DNA of 64,000 nucleotides from Bufo bufo (GCF_905171765.1 NC_053390.1:304304622-304368621), one strand, 5' to 3'. Positions 1-10,937 are shown, counted from the first letter of the stretch. The notes: a model not told the origin generated them from the sequence alone. A program made the numbers and translations.

Positions 1-461
1 GTTTTCTAACATCCTAGATGTGTCTGCATACAATGCATTTGTGTTATGGACCCACATCCACCCAGGTTGGAACACAAAAAAAAATAACAAGCGGAGAATA
101 TTTCTCGAGGAGCTAGGAAGTACCCTTGTCAAGGCACACATTGAGCAAAGGAAACGGGTGTCTCGAGATCCAATTGCTGCAGCCGTGACAGATGCAGAGT
201 TCATCAAGCACTCCATCCACACCATCAACAACACAAAGAGAATCAGTGCCAGCATCCTCATCATCATCTAGCCTTGCCTCAACATCAACCAGCACAGCCA
301 CAGCCACAACTCCAGTGATGCCATCTGATTCTAAAAGAAAGAGGTGTCAGGTCTGCCCCAGCAATGAGGACAGAAAGACACACACATTATGCCTCCACTG
401 TAAAAAATATATCTGCAAAGAACATGCTAAAAGTGTCAGCTTTTGCAATACATGCATCTAA
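1..461 (+). pseudogene. piggyBac-like transposase, C-terminal remnant
   Basis: The reading frame is open at the left edge. Its first part has the conserved end of the piggyBac transposase core (NAFVLWTHIHPGWN, then KRRIFLEELG). After a Ser/Thr-rich linker, a second frame (192-461) carries a cysteine-rich zinc-binding tail: CQVC, then CLHC, then CKEH, then CNTC, the C-terminal cross-brace finger that binds transposon ends in this family. The two parts are in different frames, so an indel lies near 185-195. The rest of the transposase, including the catalytic aspartates, is outside the window. The family call rests on visible motifs; decay is shown by the frame change. Confidence 0.8.
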
Positions 462-1060
462 AAACACCCACACAAACACATGCAAGTTCTTGCACAAAGA
501 TGCTTTGAAACTAGTACTTGATTTCTATTGGTTTGCCTTGCTTGATTGTATGTTGTTTGTTTGACCTTGGAAGTCTACATTTTGTATTATTACTTGCTTT
601 TCATTGTTTCTGAACGTTTTATGTTAAAAAAAAAAAAAAAGACTTTTGGCTATTATCTTGAAGTAAATATATATGGGTCAAAATTGACCCTAACACCATC
701 AATGTTATTATAGTTAATGTTATTAAAATAAAAATAAAAATATAAAAAAAAAATTTAAGAGATGTGTTCAAATACTCCTCAGAAACATTCTGGTGACATA
801 ACAACCTTTTATTTACTTATAATATTCTATTGAGGTTTATTTTACCATTTTTTAAATTTGAAAATGAGAGGTATGCTATCAAAAGAAAGGTCTAAGGGGT
901 CACACCAAAAATATTAAAACCAATCTTTTCAAGGATAAAGAAGCCTAACAAGGTATCCAAGAGGTAAGAAACAAATTGGATGATAAATAATTGTTCAGAG
1001 GGTATTTTATGGCTGATTTAAGACACGGGTCAAAACCGACCCGTTAACATCATGGATAGT
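462..1060 (+). mobile_element. 3' noncoding part of the piggyBac-like element
   Basis: AT-rich sequence follows the transposase stop. Two short palindromes of the form GGGTCAAAAYYGACCC occur at about 674-689 and 1027-1042; the second is followed directly by TTAA (1044-1047). A subterminal palindrome next to the piggyBac target TTAA fits a right-hand transposon end, but the left end is outside the window, so terminal repeats cannot be matched. Confidence 0.5.
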
Positions 1061-1217
1061 AACAGAAAGCTAACATAAGAGGAGGGTTAAAAGGAGACAA
1101 AATGATTAAGGACAGATGCTACTTCTCTTTCTGTTTAATCCACTTCTGGTGTATGATTCAAAACTACACCAAGAAACCTGAATGTGTGGCTGTACTCAAA
1201 GACTGAAAATCTGTGAT

Positions 1218-1345
1218 ATGTAAATCAGCGCTCAGTGTAGCTCAGCGCCAGCTGTTATATGGGAATGAAGGTCTCCAGGTAATAAAGGTTGTGTTCTCTC
1301 AAGCAGGGTGTATGTAAATGTATGTAAATACATTCTGTATAAATA
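1218..1345 (+). promoter_or_regulatory. IGHV segment 1 promoter: octamer-like boxes and TATA box
   Basis: Three ATGTAAAT boxes occur at 1218-1225, 1312-1319 and 1322-1329; each differs from the canonical Ig octamer ATGCAAAT by one base. The last two are exactly 10 bp apart. A TATA box (TATAAATA) lies at 1338-1345, 77 bp upstream of the leader ATG. Octamer plus TATA is the known architecture of V promoters for Oct-1/Oct-2 and OCA-B in B cells. Function is inferred from position. Confidence 0.75.
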
Positions 1346-1421
1346 GAGGAGTAGAAGCATCCATGATCAGGAACTGTGCACCAGACCTGGAAGTGACTAG
1401 TTCTATCTCCTCAGCCTGAAC

Positions 1422-1862
1422 ATGAAGAGTCTACTTTGGTCACTCTGTGTTATATTAACTCTACAATGTGAGTCTCATTTCCTGCCAAAATCACACAAAT
1501 TCTAGTAATATTTGCACTTATTATACAAGTCCCTATTTATTTGCAGGTGTCACTTCACAAATCTCTATGGTGGAGTCTGGTCCTGGTATTGTGAAGCCTT
1601 CAGAGACTCTGGACATGACCTGTAAAGTGACCGGGGCCTCCCTCACTGACAGCACTAACATGAATTGTGTAGCGTGGGTCCGACAACCTGAAGGGAAAGG
1701 ACTGGAGTGGTTGGGTTTAATATGTTATGAGAATAGCAAATATTATGCCCAGTCTCTTCAGGGACGTCTAACTCTAACAAGAGACACAAATAAAGGAGAA
1801 GTTTATCTTCAACTCACTGGAGTGAAACCTGAAGAATCTGGGAAATATTATTGTGCTAGATA
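1422..1862 (+). CDS. IGHV: Immunoglobulin heavy-chain V segment 1 (leader exon + V exon)
   Basis: Exon 1 (1422-1467) encodes a hydrophobic leader starting MKSLLWSLCVILTL and ends at a GTGAGT donor. The intron is 1468-1546 and ends TTTGCAG. Exon 2 (1547-1862) finishes the leader and encodes the V domain, beginning QISMVESGPGIVKPSETL. Conserved features are present: FR1 Cys (codon 1621-1623), FR2 Trp (1675-1677) in WVRQPEGKGLEWLG, and FR3 ending in EESGKYYCAR with the second Cys at 1852-1854. There is no stop or frameshift, and the exon runs directly into a 23-RSS, so it appears functional. The product pairs with a light chain in the B-cell receptor after V-D-J joining. Oddity: two extra cysteines, one in CDR1 (1666-1668) and one in CDR2 (1723-1725), both absent from segment 2. 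Confidence 0.95.
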
Positions 1863-1901
1863 CACAGTGTAACAGGTGGACTGAGGACGTGTACAGAAAC
1901 T
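1863..1901 (+). other. 23-bp-spacer recombination signal sequence of IGHV 1
   Basis: A perfect heptamer CACAGTG (1863-1869) abuts the V coding end. A spacer of exactly 23 bp (1870-1892) follows, then nonamer ACAGAAACT (1893-1901), 7 of 9 matches to ACAAAAACC. This is the expected heavy-chain V arrangement for RAG1/RAG2 cleavage and joining to a 12-spacer D signal. Confidence 0.93.
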
Positions 1902-2098
1902 GATTTATAGAACTGGATAAATACACTGGAAATATCACTGCATTGAGCACTGAACTCTCTATCTCTCTGGTTTATTCTGTGTCGACTTCACAAAGTGGAG
2001 AGAATAATCATTTTTATGAACAATGAACAGATATCAGGACTTTTATTCCAGGATCTGGAGATTTTTTTTTACAAATACTTACCTGTACAAAATGGATT

Positions 2099-2225
2099 GC
2101 AAAAAACGGAGAGGGGGAGGGGTCTGCCTTTATGTAAAGTCCTGTCTAAAGCCCACAGTCCGAGAAGATACTGTATAAGTGAGGGACACGAACATGTGGA
2201 GTCACTGTGGGTAGAAAAACATGGA
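2099..2225 (+). pseudogene. CR1-type LINE endonuclease fragment
   Basis: This segment matches, in opposite orientation and with a few changes, the endonuclease part of the CR1 LINE at about 20425-20545 (the GGGVCLYVK to HVESLWVE region). It is about 127 bp long, has indels, and both flanks are unrelated repeats. It is a dead fragment. Confidence 0.75.
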
Positions 2226-2560
2226 TTCAAAAATAGGGTTGAGCGAACACGAACTGTAAAGTTCGGGTTCGTACCGAACTTTAGGATTTTTGGACCCCGG
2301 ACCCGAACCCAAAGTTTTCAGTAAAAGTTCGGGTTCAGGTTCGGTGTTCGGCGATTTCTTAGTGCTTTTTGAAAGGCTGCAGAGCAGCCAATCAACAAGC
2401 GTTTAACAGTCTGACCTTAGAAGCCATCACAGCCATGCCTACAAATGGCATGGCTGTGATTGGGCAGTGTAGCATGTTACCCAGCCTCTATATAAGCTGG
2501 AGTCACGTAGCGCTGCACGTCACTCTGCTGTTACTAGTGTAGGGAGAGGATGCTGCTGGT
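2226..2560. repeat. Interspersed repeat with GTTCGGGTTCG inverted motifs
   Basis: It starts GGGTTGAGCGAACACGAAC and contains several inverted copies of GTTCGGGTTCG / CGAACCCGAAC, then an imperfect hairpin (AGCCATCACAGCCATGCC against GGCATGGCTGTGATTGG) and a TATA-like CTATATAAGC. The opening GGTTGAGCGAA recurs at about 59832. It looks like the end of a non-autonomous DNA transposon; the family is not identified. Confidence 0.5.
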
Positions 2561-3198
2561 GATTTCAGGGAAAGTATAGGACAGAATCTGTGATCAGAAT
2601 GCGAATCTAACTCAGCGATCTACATACATTTAGTTGGCTATATTTATGGCTATATTCCATTTGGCCTCCTATAGTGTCTATGCACTACACTTTTGCTGAT
2701 GTCCGGCTATGTGCGTTCCACGGGTCATGTGATCGCTTCTTGCGTTCCATGCCTTTGGAGCGCACTTCCGGTTCGTCCGATCTTTATATATTATTCTTCA
2801 CATATGTATATCTAGTTGTCACTATAATGTAGGATCCCCCACGTCATACTTTACTTATTCTTTATACATTTCTATATACCTGTATGTTTCCAGCTTCGAT
2901 ACCTTCCTTCCTCATCCCCATGCACCGGAAGTGAGGCCCTGCGTTCCACGACGCTGGTGCGTTCCATCCGATGACCGGAAGTGACGCGATGCGTTCCACG
3001 CTGGAGCGCACTCGTCTCCTTTCCATACGCGTGGCCACACATCTCTTCCCAGCTGTTTATGGTTTTAATTGATTATATGGCTATAAAAGCTTCCCTATTA
3101 GCTTCCCCTACACACACACACACCTTCTCCCCCTGAAGAAGCTTTACGCGAAACGTGCGTTGGGGTATCCGGTTCACCACTCAGGTACTTATGCCATG
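2561..3198 (+). repeat. Repeat segment carrying a hammerhead-like motif
   Basis: This stretch has repeated GCGTTCCA motifs, CACTTCCGG/CCGGAAGTG inverted pairs and a short (CA)n before the hammerhead-like motif at 3125-3166. It resembles in style the 1.26-kb element at 18654-19910, where a similar motif sits downstream of GC-rich sequence. No ORF is credible. It may be part of a retroelement with a self-cleaving end; this is inference. Confidence 0.4.
3125..3166 (+). ncRNA. Hammerhead ribozyme-like motif (degenerate)
   Basis: The order is CCCC, CUGAAGA (3133-3139), one extra A, a short possible stem II (GC/GC), GAAA (3150-3153), a three-pair possible stem III (ACG/CGU), GUU, then GGGG that can pair with the leading CCCC as stem I. 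The core elements CUGANGA and GAAA and a permitted NUH cleavage triplet are present. Stem II is very weak and an extra A follows the core, so activity is doubtful. Confidence 0.4.
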
Positions 3199-3389
3199 CA
3201 GGGGCGTACATAGAAATCAATGGGCCCCATAGCAAGAATCTAAATTGGGCCCCCATTCCCCTTTTATAGCCCCTCCCACTACCTATTCCAGGCCTCTCTC
3301 TTTGTTCCATGAACTATGTTTGCTGCTGCGTATTATAATTTATGCATCAGGGCCGGATTGGGATTACAAAACAGGCGTGGCAGACAAAA

Positions 3390-3960
3390 GAGGTATAATA
3401 GATGCAGTGTGTACAGATGTATAGTGTATACAGCAGTGTACTGATATGTGAGGAACATGGTATAATATATGCAGTGTGTACAGGTATATAGTATATACAG
3501 CAGTGTATTGATATGTGCAGTACAGGGTATATTAGATGCAGTCTGTACAGATATATAGTATATATAGCAGTGTACTGATATGTGAGGTACTAGGTATAAT
3601 AGATGCAGTATGTACAGGTATATAGTAAATATAGCAGTGTACTGATATGTGAGGTATAAATTACAGCTCGTACCTCACATATCAATCCAATACTGTATAT
3701 ACAATATACCTGTACACACTTCTTCTATTATACCTCGTACCTAACATATCAGTACACTGCTGTATATACAATATACCTGTACACACTGCATATATTATAC
3801 CTCGTACCTCACATATCAGTACACTGCAATATATATTATATATCTGTATATATTGCATCTATAATACTGTTTAATATATGCAGTGTGTGTATATATATAT
3901 ATAGATGTGAGGCATACAAGGTATAATACTGTAGATGCATTGTTTATAGAAATATGTGGT
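3390..3960. repeat. Degenerate tandem and inverted about 60-bp repeats
   Basis: A unit around GGTATAATAGATGCAGTGTG, TACAGATATATAGTATATAC and AGCAGTGTACTGATATGTGA is repeated about four times, then several times in reverse complement after about 3660, giving a large imperfect hairpin inside the hAT-like element. Confidence 0.7.
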
Positions 3961-4158
3961 CAGTTATGCATTATGGTCACTGTGTGGGAGGTACATGATG
4001 TAGTGGTCACTGTACCTGTCTGAAGTATTATACATGAGTGTGCAATCAGTAAAAACAGGGCATGGGGGGGGGGGGTAAATGACAAGAAGTGGAGGACCTC
4101 TGTATGGATCAATGCAGAGCTGATTGTGAACTTCTAATACTTACTGTTAGGGGTTGAA

Positions 4159-4377
4159 GGACCTGTGATGATGTCATCACAGGTCCTGGCAGATGTACCT
4201 TTCAAACCTAGGAACTACACCATTTTTGGTGCAGTTCCTTTGCTAGATCCTGCAGGACCTGTGATGCTGAAGATGATGTCATCACAGGTCCTGGCAGATG
4301 TACTGTTCTAACCTGGGAACTACACTTTACACTGTGCAGTTCCCTTACAGGACCTGTGATGACATCATCAAAGGTCC
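4159..4377. repeat. Three palindromic GGACCTGTGATGA...TCATCACAGGTCC units
   Basis: A perfect 28-bp palindrome occupies 4159-4186. Related copies lie at about 4256-4295 (with an internal insertion) and 4350-4377, separated by similar spacers. The centres hold a TGATGTCA-type sequence. It lies within the hAT-like element. Confidence 0.75.
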
Positions 4378-4500
4378 TTTAGCTTTAGAAAGATAGACCG
4401 GAGCAATTAGGGGGCGGGGCCTCTCCTCCACTGCGGGCCCCTCTTCCTCACGGGCCCCATAGCAGCTGCGTGGTCTGCCTATATGGTAGGTACGCCACTG

Positions 4501-6910
4501 AGTTTGACCGTTGTTCTCAAGATGGAAGGCCGAAGAAAACGACAGAGAAACATTAAATTTATGGCAAAAAGCCCTCCAAAATTTTGAAACAATCTGAACA
4601 ACTATCAGAAACAATATTCTCGGGGATATCATGTAAACAAACTATGTGGTCAACAAAAAGAGAGGCTAGGGTTTTAGCATTCTGCAACTTTGGTAGAGGA
4701 ATAAAATGAATCGGAAGATCGGTAATAAAGTCCATGGATACATGAGACTAAGGCCTACTAGGGATGGGTAGAGGTCACAACTCACCCACCAGACGAGACC
4801 TAGGGGTCTTGGACCTGGCACAAACCTCACAAGAGGATACATATGAATAGACATTTCTGGACAAAGTAGGCCACCAATAAAACCTGGCAACTAGTTCCTT
4901 GATGGCGTTAATGCCCGGATGACCACTAAAGACAGCATTATGACACTCACCTAATAGTCAGAGTCGCAAATGACCAGGGACAAATAACTTATCTTTAGGA
5001 GAAAGTACCGGAGCCAAGTGTTATCCCGCAGTAATCTCAGTAGTCAAATCGGACAAGACAGAGGCCAAAATGATACCTGCAATAGTAGATTCTGGTGGGA
5101 CGTCAGGAGGTTGAAAGGCACTAAATCTTCGGGATAAGGCATCTCCTTTGACATTTTTACTTCCTGGCCTGAAAGTAATGTAGAAATTAAAATGAGTAAA
5201 GAACAATGCCCACCTAGCCTGTCTGGGATTCAAACGCTTTGCCGACTCCAAAAACGTTAAATTCTTATGATCAGTAAGTACAGTGACCCGATACTGAGCC
5301 CCCTCCAAAAAGTGACGCCATTCCTCAAAGGCCTATTTAATCCTATTTAATCGCGAGTAATTCCCGATTTCCGATGTCGTAATTTCTCTCTGTAAGAGAG
5401 AACTTACGAGAAAAGAAAGCACACGGTCTTAAATTAGTGAGGGTTGGTGACCCTTGGGAGAGTACAGCCCCCACCCCATCTTTAGAGGCATCCACCTCAA
5501 CCACAAAAGGTTTCTCTTGGTCTGGTTGAGCCAAAACAGGAGCGTCAACAAAAGTGTTTCAAAAGCCTCTATAGCCTCTAGCGACAAATCTGTGAGGGGC
5601 TTAGCGATAACAGAACATTTTTTTGATGAACTTTCGATAATAGTTCGAAAAACCTAAAAAGCGTTGTAATGCCTTAAGAGAGGAGGGTCGTACCCAATCA
5701 AAACAGCCTGCACCGTCCCAGGATCCCTCTTAAAGGATTCAGGTGTGAGAATATATCCCAAAAATGATATTTCCTGAGTTCCAAATATAGATTTCTCACC
5801 CATAACAAATAAGCGGTTCTCCCGAAGAACCTCCAGTACCTGCCTAGTGTGTATAATATGCGAGTCCCAGTCAGGTGAATACATTAGAATATCATCTAAA
5901 TAGATGATGACGGATTTCCCAATAAATTGTCTGAAGATGTCATTGACAAAATTTTGAAAAACCGCCGGTGTATTGCTTAAGCCAAAGGGCATCACTAGAT
6001 ATTTGTAATGGCCGTTTTCCACTCATCCCCCTCCTTAATTCGGATAAGATTATAAGCCCCCTAAGGTCAAGTTTGGTGAACCAATGAGCTCCAAGTGTTT
6101 GATTAAACAGGTCAGGGATCAACGGCAAAGAGTACCGGTTCTTAATAGTAATTTTATTTAACTCCCTGTAATCAATACATGGTATCAATCTGCCATCCTT
6201 TTTCCCCACAAAGAAAAATCCCGCCCCCATGGGGGAAACTGAGGCTCTAATATGACTTTTTGTAAACATTCCTTCAAGTAATCCCGCATAGACTGTTGTT
6301 CTGGACCAGACAAATTATAAATACGACCCTTAGGGTACTTAGACTCCTTGATGAGGTCGATAGCACAATCATAGGGTCTATGAGGGGGAAGAAAGTCAGC
6401 CTTGGTCATGGAAAAAACATCAGAAAAATCGCTAATATTCTTAGGAAGAATTTTCGACTCCGTAGAGACACTAGCTTGCACAACAGGTAGACAGCAGGAA
6501 CCACAATTTACCCCCCATTTCACTAATTCACCTGTGGACCAGTTGATAGCTAAATTATGAACCTCAACCCAAGGCATACCAAGAACTATCTCCACGGGAA
6601 GATTTTTCTAAATCAAAAAAGAGCACTTCTCAGTATGAATAGCCCCCACTATCAAGGTCATCTCAGGGGTACAATATTCCACCAAATGAGTGGAGTCAAT
6701 AACAATAATGTGAATAGGGTTGGTAAGAGGCAAAATGGGCACACCTAGGGAAACGGCGAATTGGTGGTCAATAAAATTAGAAGCGGACCCCCCAGAATCA
6801 ATGAATTCCTGCCCAGATCCTTTACAAGTGTCAAAAGAAATAACCACAGGTAGCAATACTTTCTTTCTTACCACCTCTGGGAGTATGTTATCCTTCTGGG
6901 CATCAGGACG
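4501..6910 (-). pseudogene. Gypsy-1 retrotransposon pol remnant (PR-RT-RNase H-IN)
   Basis: Read on the minus strand, the pieces in order are: protease with DSG (IDSGGSASNFIDHQFA); RT N-part ([16 protein letters not shown] and FTKLDLRG); RT active site YLDDILMYS; RNase H ([18 protein letters not shown] and [16 protein letters not shown]); a zinc-finger integrase trace near 4750-4900; and the integrase core end FSSAFHLENNGQT at about 4510-4560. The frame changes repeatedly and stops are present, so it is dead. The 3' end of pol and the 3' LTR are lost where the hAT-like element abuts. It is related to, but clearly diverged from, the Gypsy at 20553-26091. Confidence 0.88.
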
Positions 6911-7740
6911 TGGGAATCTCCTGGAAGGAAGAAGTTTAGGACATTGCCGCAACCAATGATCAGTTTCACCACAATAGAAGCAGGCACCCCTCTGACGTCT
7001 TTGATTTCTCATGGTAACTCTGAGATGCATGGGCTCTTCCAGGCGAGCCTCCAATTCGGTTCTCAAGGGCAAAGAACTGGGTTTAGCTACTTCCTGGCGA
7101 GGGGTAACTGACTAAAGTCATTGTCTGTTCTAAGGTATCCGGCGAGGGGTAACTGACCAGCATATCTTTCAGGTCTTCAGAGAGCCATAACCTGAACTGA
7201 CACTTAAGAGCTGGATCGTTCCAACCAGAAGAAACACACCACTTTCAGAATGTGGTTCAATATTCTTCCACCGGCCTGTTACCTTGCCTAAGAGACTTTA
7301 ATTGACATTCTGCTACTTTTGACCTATCGGGTTCATCGCAAAGTACCACTAGCGCCTGAAAAAACGCCTCAACAGTAGTCAGACAAGGGGATTCCGTGGG
7401 GAGAGAATAAGCACATTTTTGCAGGTCTCCCTGCAGCAAAGAGATAATAATATCTATTCTTTGCTGTTCAGAACCCGAAGAGTGGGCGTAAACGAAAATA
7501 GAGCTTGCCGCTCTCCTTAAATGTCAAAAAATGCTTACGGTCTCCTGAAAATCGATAGGGTAACTTAACATGAGGCTCAAGATTCTGAAGAGGGGAGGCC
7601 GCTATAGGCGGGTTCTGAAGCAACTCCTGCTGCTGCTGCATCTCTGCCAGGTCCTGCACTATTTGTGCGAGGCTCTGCATCTGATCCGTAAGGACTCTCA
7701 TGGCGTCCATAGTTATAGTTAGGGCCTGTGATTCTGTCAC
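6911..7740 (-). pseudogene. Gypsy-1 gag remnant
   Basis: The N-terminus is read from about 7705 on the minus strand (MDAMRVLTDQMQSLAQIVQ, then a Gln-rich stretch). It continues through capsid-like sequence and ends in one CCHC zinc knuckle (CFYCGETDHWLRQC, about 6944-6985). The frame breaks at least twice (near 7440-7470 and 7080-7250). Layout and wording parallel the gag of the Gypsy at 24531-25391. Confidence 0.82.
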
Positions 7741-8420
7741 AAATGGTATGGATAAGTGCAGCCCTGAGCTCCGCCCACCTCGCTATCCCTACTTACTTGC
7801 ACAATCCGTACTAAGTCCATAGCTTACGTAAGTGCAGGGACTTACAAGGAGGGAACAAAGTGGAGAAAACAAGAGACAAAGACAGAATCGTAAACTACCA
7901 GGCTGGGTAGAAACCAAACAAGCAATAACACACCATAGACAAAAACAGGTCAAAATGGAAGCCGAGGTCAAGTACCAGGAGGTAACGTCAGTAGATAGGG
8001 AAAACACAAGATCAGTAGTCAAACTCAAGCCGAGGTCAAGTTCTACAAACAGACATGCAGGAAATACGCTGGTGAATATAAGACCAATCACAGGCAACTT
8101 GTGGCCAGCAAGTTGCCTGTTAAATAGGCCAGACTGAATGGTCACGTGATGTGGCCAGTGTCACATGACCCGGCTTCAGCCCCAGCCACTACTCTGAGTG
8201 CTGACTCATCACCGTCGGCGCTCATTCCTGCCCCTGCTTGTTGCCTAGGGACGGAGAACGCGGCCACGCTGAGGAAGCGCGCACTGCCGGGTCCCCCCCT
8301 CCCTTGTTGCCAGAGAGACGAGGACGCTGGCCACATCCGACGCCAGCTCCTCCTCCCTCTCTGTCAGTGGGGTGCTGGCGGTGCTGCAAGGAGGAAGCGC
8401 ACGGCCGGCACCCTGTTACA
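7741..8420 (-). repeat. Probable 5' LTR of Gypsy-1
   Basis: It sits just upstream (minus strand) of gag. On the minus strand it would begin TGTAACAGGGTGCC at 8420 and end near 7741. The second LTR is missing, so the limits are inferred from position and the TG start only. Small ORFs within it are GC-rich chance frames. Confidence 0.5.
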
Positions 8421-9504
8421 TTTGCACTCATTTTGATAACTGTCCCCCAATGTGTCTTTATTTCCATAAACTCGCAAACAAGGATTGAGGAATAAAGGTA
8501 CTGTTCAAATGCTGAAATGTGTCCAAATTAACCCCTTCTACCCCGGGCCAGTTTTCGCCCTTCTGCCCAGGCCATTTTTTTGCAAATCTGACATACGTCA
8601 CTTTATGTGGTAAAAGCTTTGGAACACTTTTATTTATCCAAGCCATTCTGAGATTATTTTCTTGTGACACATTGTACTTCATGATAATTATAAATTTGAG
8701 TCAATATATTTCACCTTTATTATGAAAAAATCCCAAATTTACCAAAAAGTTAGAAAAATTTGCAATTTTCAAAATTTTAATTTCTCTGCTTTTAAAACAG
8801 AGAGTGATTCCTCATAAAACATTTATTACTTAACATTCCCCATACAGTATGTCTACTTTACGTTGGCATCATTTTATAAATGTCATTTTATTTTTTTAGG
8901 ACATTGGAAGGCTTAGAAGTTTAGAAGCAATTCTTAAACTTTTTAAGAAAATTTCCAAAACCCACTTTTTAAGGACCAGTTCAGATCTGAAGTCACTTTG
9001 TGGAGCTTCCATAGTGGAAACACACCATAAATGACCCCATTGTAGAAACTACACCCCTCAAGTTACTCAAAACTGATGTTACAAACTTTGTTAACCCTTT
9101 AGGTGTTCCACAAGAATTAAAGGAAAATGGAGAATAAATTTAAAAATTTCACTTTTTTGGCAGATTTTCTATTTTATAAAAAAAAATTCTTTAACACATT
9201 AAGGGTTAATAGCCAAACAAAACTCAATATTTATTACCCTGATTCTGCGGTTTACAGAAACACCCCACATGTGGTCGTAAACTGATATAAGGGCGCACGG
9301 CAGGGCGCAGAAGAAAAGGAACGCTGTATGGTTTTTGGTGGACTGGTATTTAGATGCCATGTCCCATTTAAAGCCCCCCTGATGCACCCCTACAGTAGAA
9401 ACTCCCAAAAAGTGACCCTATTTTGGAAACTGGGGGATAAGGTGCCAGATTTATTGGTACTATTTTTGGGGGCATATGCCTTTTTGATCGCTTGGTGTTG
9501 AACT

Positions 9505-10430
9505 TTTTGTGATGTAAGGTGAAAAAATTGCTTTTTGGCACTATAGTTTTTTTTAATTTTTTTAGCAATTTTCTTATGTAGGGTCTCATTTTTTGTGGGA
9601 TGAGGTGACGGTTTTATTGGTATCATTTTGTGGGACATACGCCTTTTTGATCGCTCGGTGTTGCACTTTTTGTGGTGTAAGGTGCAACAAATTGCTTTTT
9701 GGCACTGTTTTTATTTTTATTTTTTTACGGTGTTCACCTGAGGGGTTAGGTCATGTGATATTTGTATCGAGCATGTTGTTACGGACGCGCCAATACCTAA
9801 TATGTACACTTTTTTGTGATGTAAGGTGAAAAAATTGCTTTTTGGCACTATAGTTTTTTAAATTTTTTTAGCGATTTTCTTATGTAGGGTCTCATTTTTT
9901 GTGGGATGAGGTGACGGTTTTATTGGTATCATTTTGTGGGACATACGCCTTTTTGATCGCTCGGTGTTGCACTTTTTGTGGTGTAAGGTGCAAAAATTTG
10001 CTTTTTGGCACTGTTTTTATTTTTTATTTTTTACGGTGTTCACCTGAGGGGTTAGGTCATGTGATATTTGTATCGAGCATGTTGTTACGGACGCGCCAAT
10101 ACCTAATATGTACACTTTTTTGTGATGTAAGGTGAAAAAATTGCTTTTTGGCACTATAGTTTTTTAAATTTTTTTAGCGATTTTCTTATGTAGGGTCTCA
10201 TTTTTTGTGGGATGAGGTGACGGTTTTATTGGTATCATTTTGTGGGACATACGCCTTTTTGATCGCTCGGTGTTGCACTTTTTGTGGTGTAAGGTGCAAA
10301 AAATTGCTTTTTGGCACTGTTTTTATTTTTTATTTTTTACGGTGTTCACCTGAGGGGTTAGGTCATGTGATATTTGTATCGAGCATGTTGTTACGGACGC
10401 ACCAATACCTAATATGTACACTTTTTTTTT
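9505..10430. repeat. 306-bp tandem array, three units
   Basis: Three near-identical units repeat with a period of exactly 306 bp (equivalent points at 9593, 9899 and 10205). More diverged copies flank the array at about 9290-9500 and 10500-10740. Each unit is T-rich on this strand. A 78-codon frame is open in each unit simply because the units are copies. Confidence 0.9.
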
Positions 10431-10907
10431 TATTTCACTTTAACACAATAATGGCATATTTGAAATAAAAAAATTATGTTTTAGTGTCTCCATGTTCTGA
10501 GAGCTATAGTTTATTTAGTTTTTGAGCGATTTTCTTATGTAGGGTCTAATTTTTTGCGGGATGAGGTGACGGTTTTATTGGTACCATTTTGTAGGACATA
10601 CACCTTTTTGATCGCTCGGTGTTGCACTTTTTGTGGTATAAGGTGACAAAAATGGCTTTTTTGACACAGTTTTTATTTTTTATGGTGTTTATCGTATGGG
10701 GTCGATCATGTAATATATTTATAAAGAAGTTGTTACCTAATATGTCTAGTTTTTTTTTTCTTTTTCATTTTTTATAGGAAAAGGCAATTTATTTATTTAA
10801 ATTACATTTTTATTTATTTATTTATTTTTACTTTTATTATTTTCACATTTTTTTTTATCAAGTCCCACTTGGATCTTGAAGATCCAGTGGGGCTGATGGC
10901 TGTACTA

Positions 10908-10937
10908 TACTTTGCAATGCTTTTGCATTGCAAAGTA
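10908..10937. repeat. Perfect hairpin, 13-bp stem
   Basis: TACTTTGCAATGC, a TTTT loop, then GCATTGCAAAGTA. It lies inside the TTAA element. Confidence 0.8.

Larger units (their letters stand above)
3199..4500. mobile_element. hAT-like non-autonomous DNA element
   Basis: The left end CAGGGGCGTAC and the right end, read inward on the minus strand as CAGTGGCGTACCTACC, form short imperfect terminal inverted repeats of a CAG-GGCGTAC type common in vertebrate hAT elements. GGGCCC-rich segments mirror each other near the two ends. No transposase is present. The right end abuts the truncated integrase of the Gypsy element at 4501. No 8-bp target duplication is visible. Confidence 0.5.

Noticed and set aside
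9593..10468. Three 78-87-codon near-identical ORFs as a small gene family
   Set aside because: They are the same frame in the 306-bp tandem units; no start context, no conserved domain, T-rich low-complexity composition.
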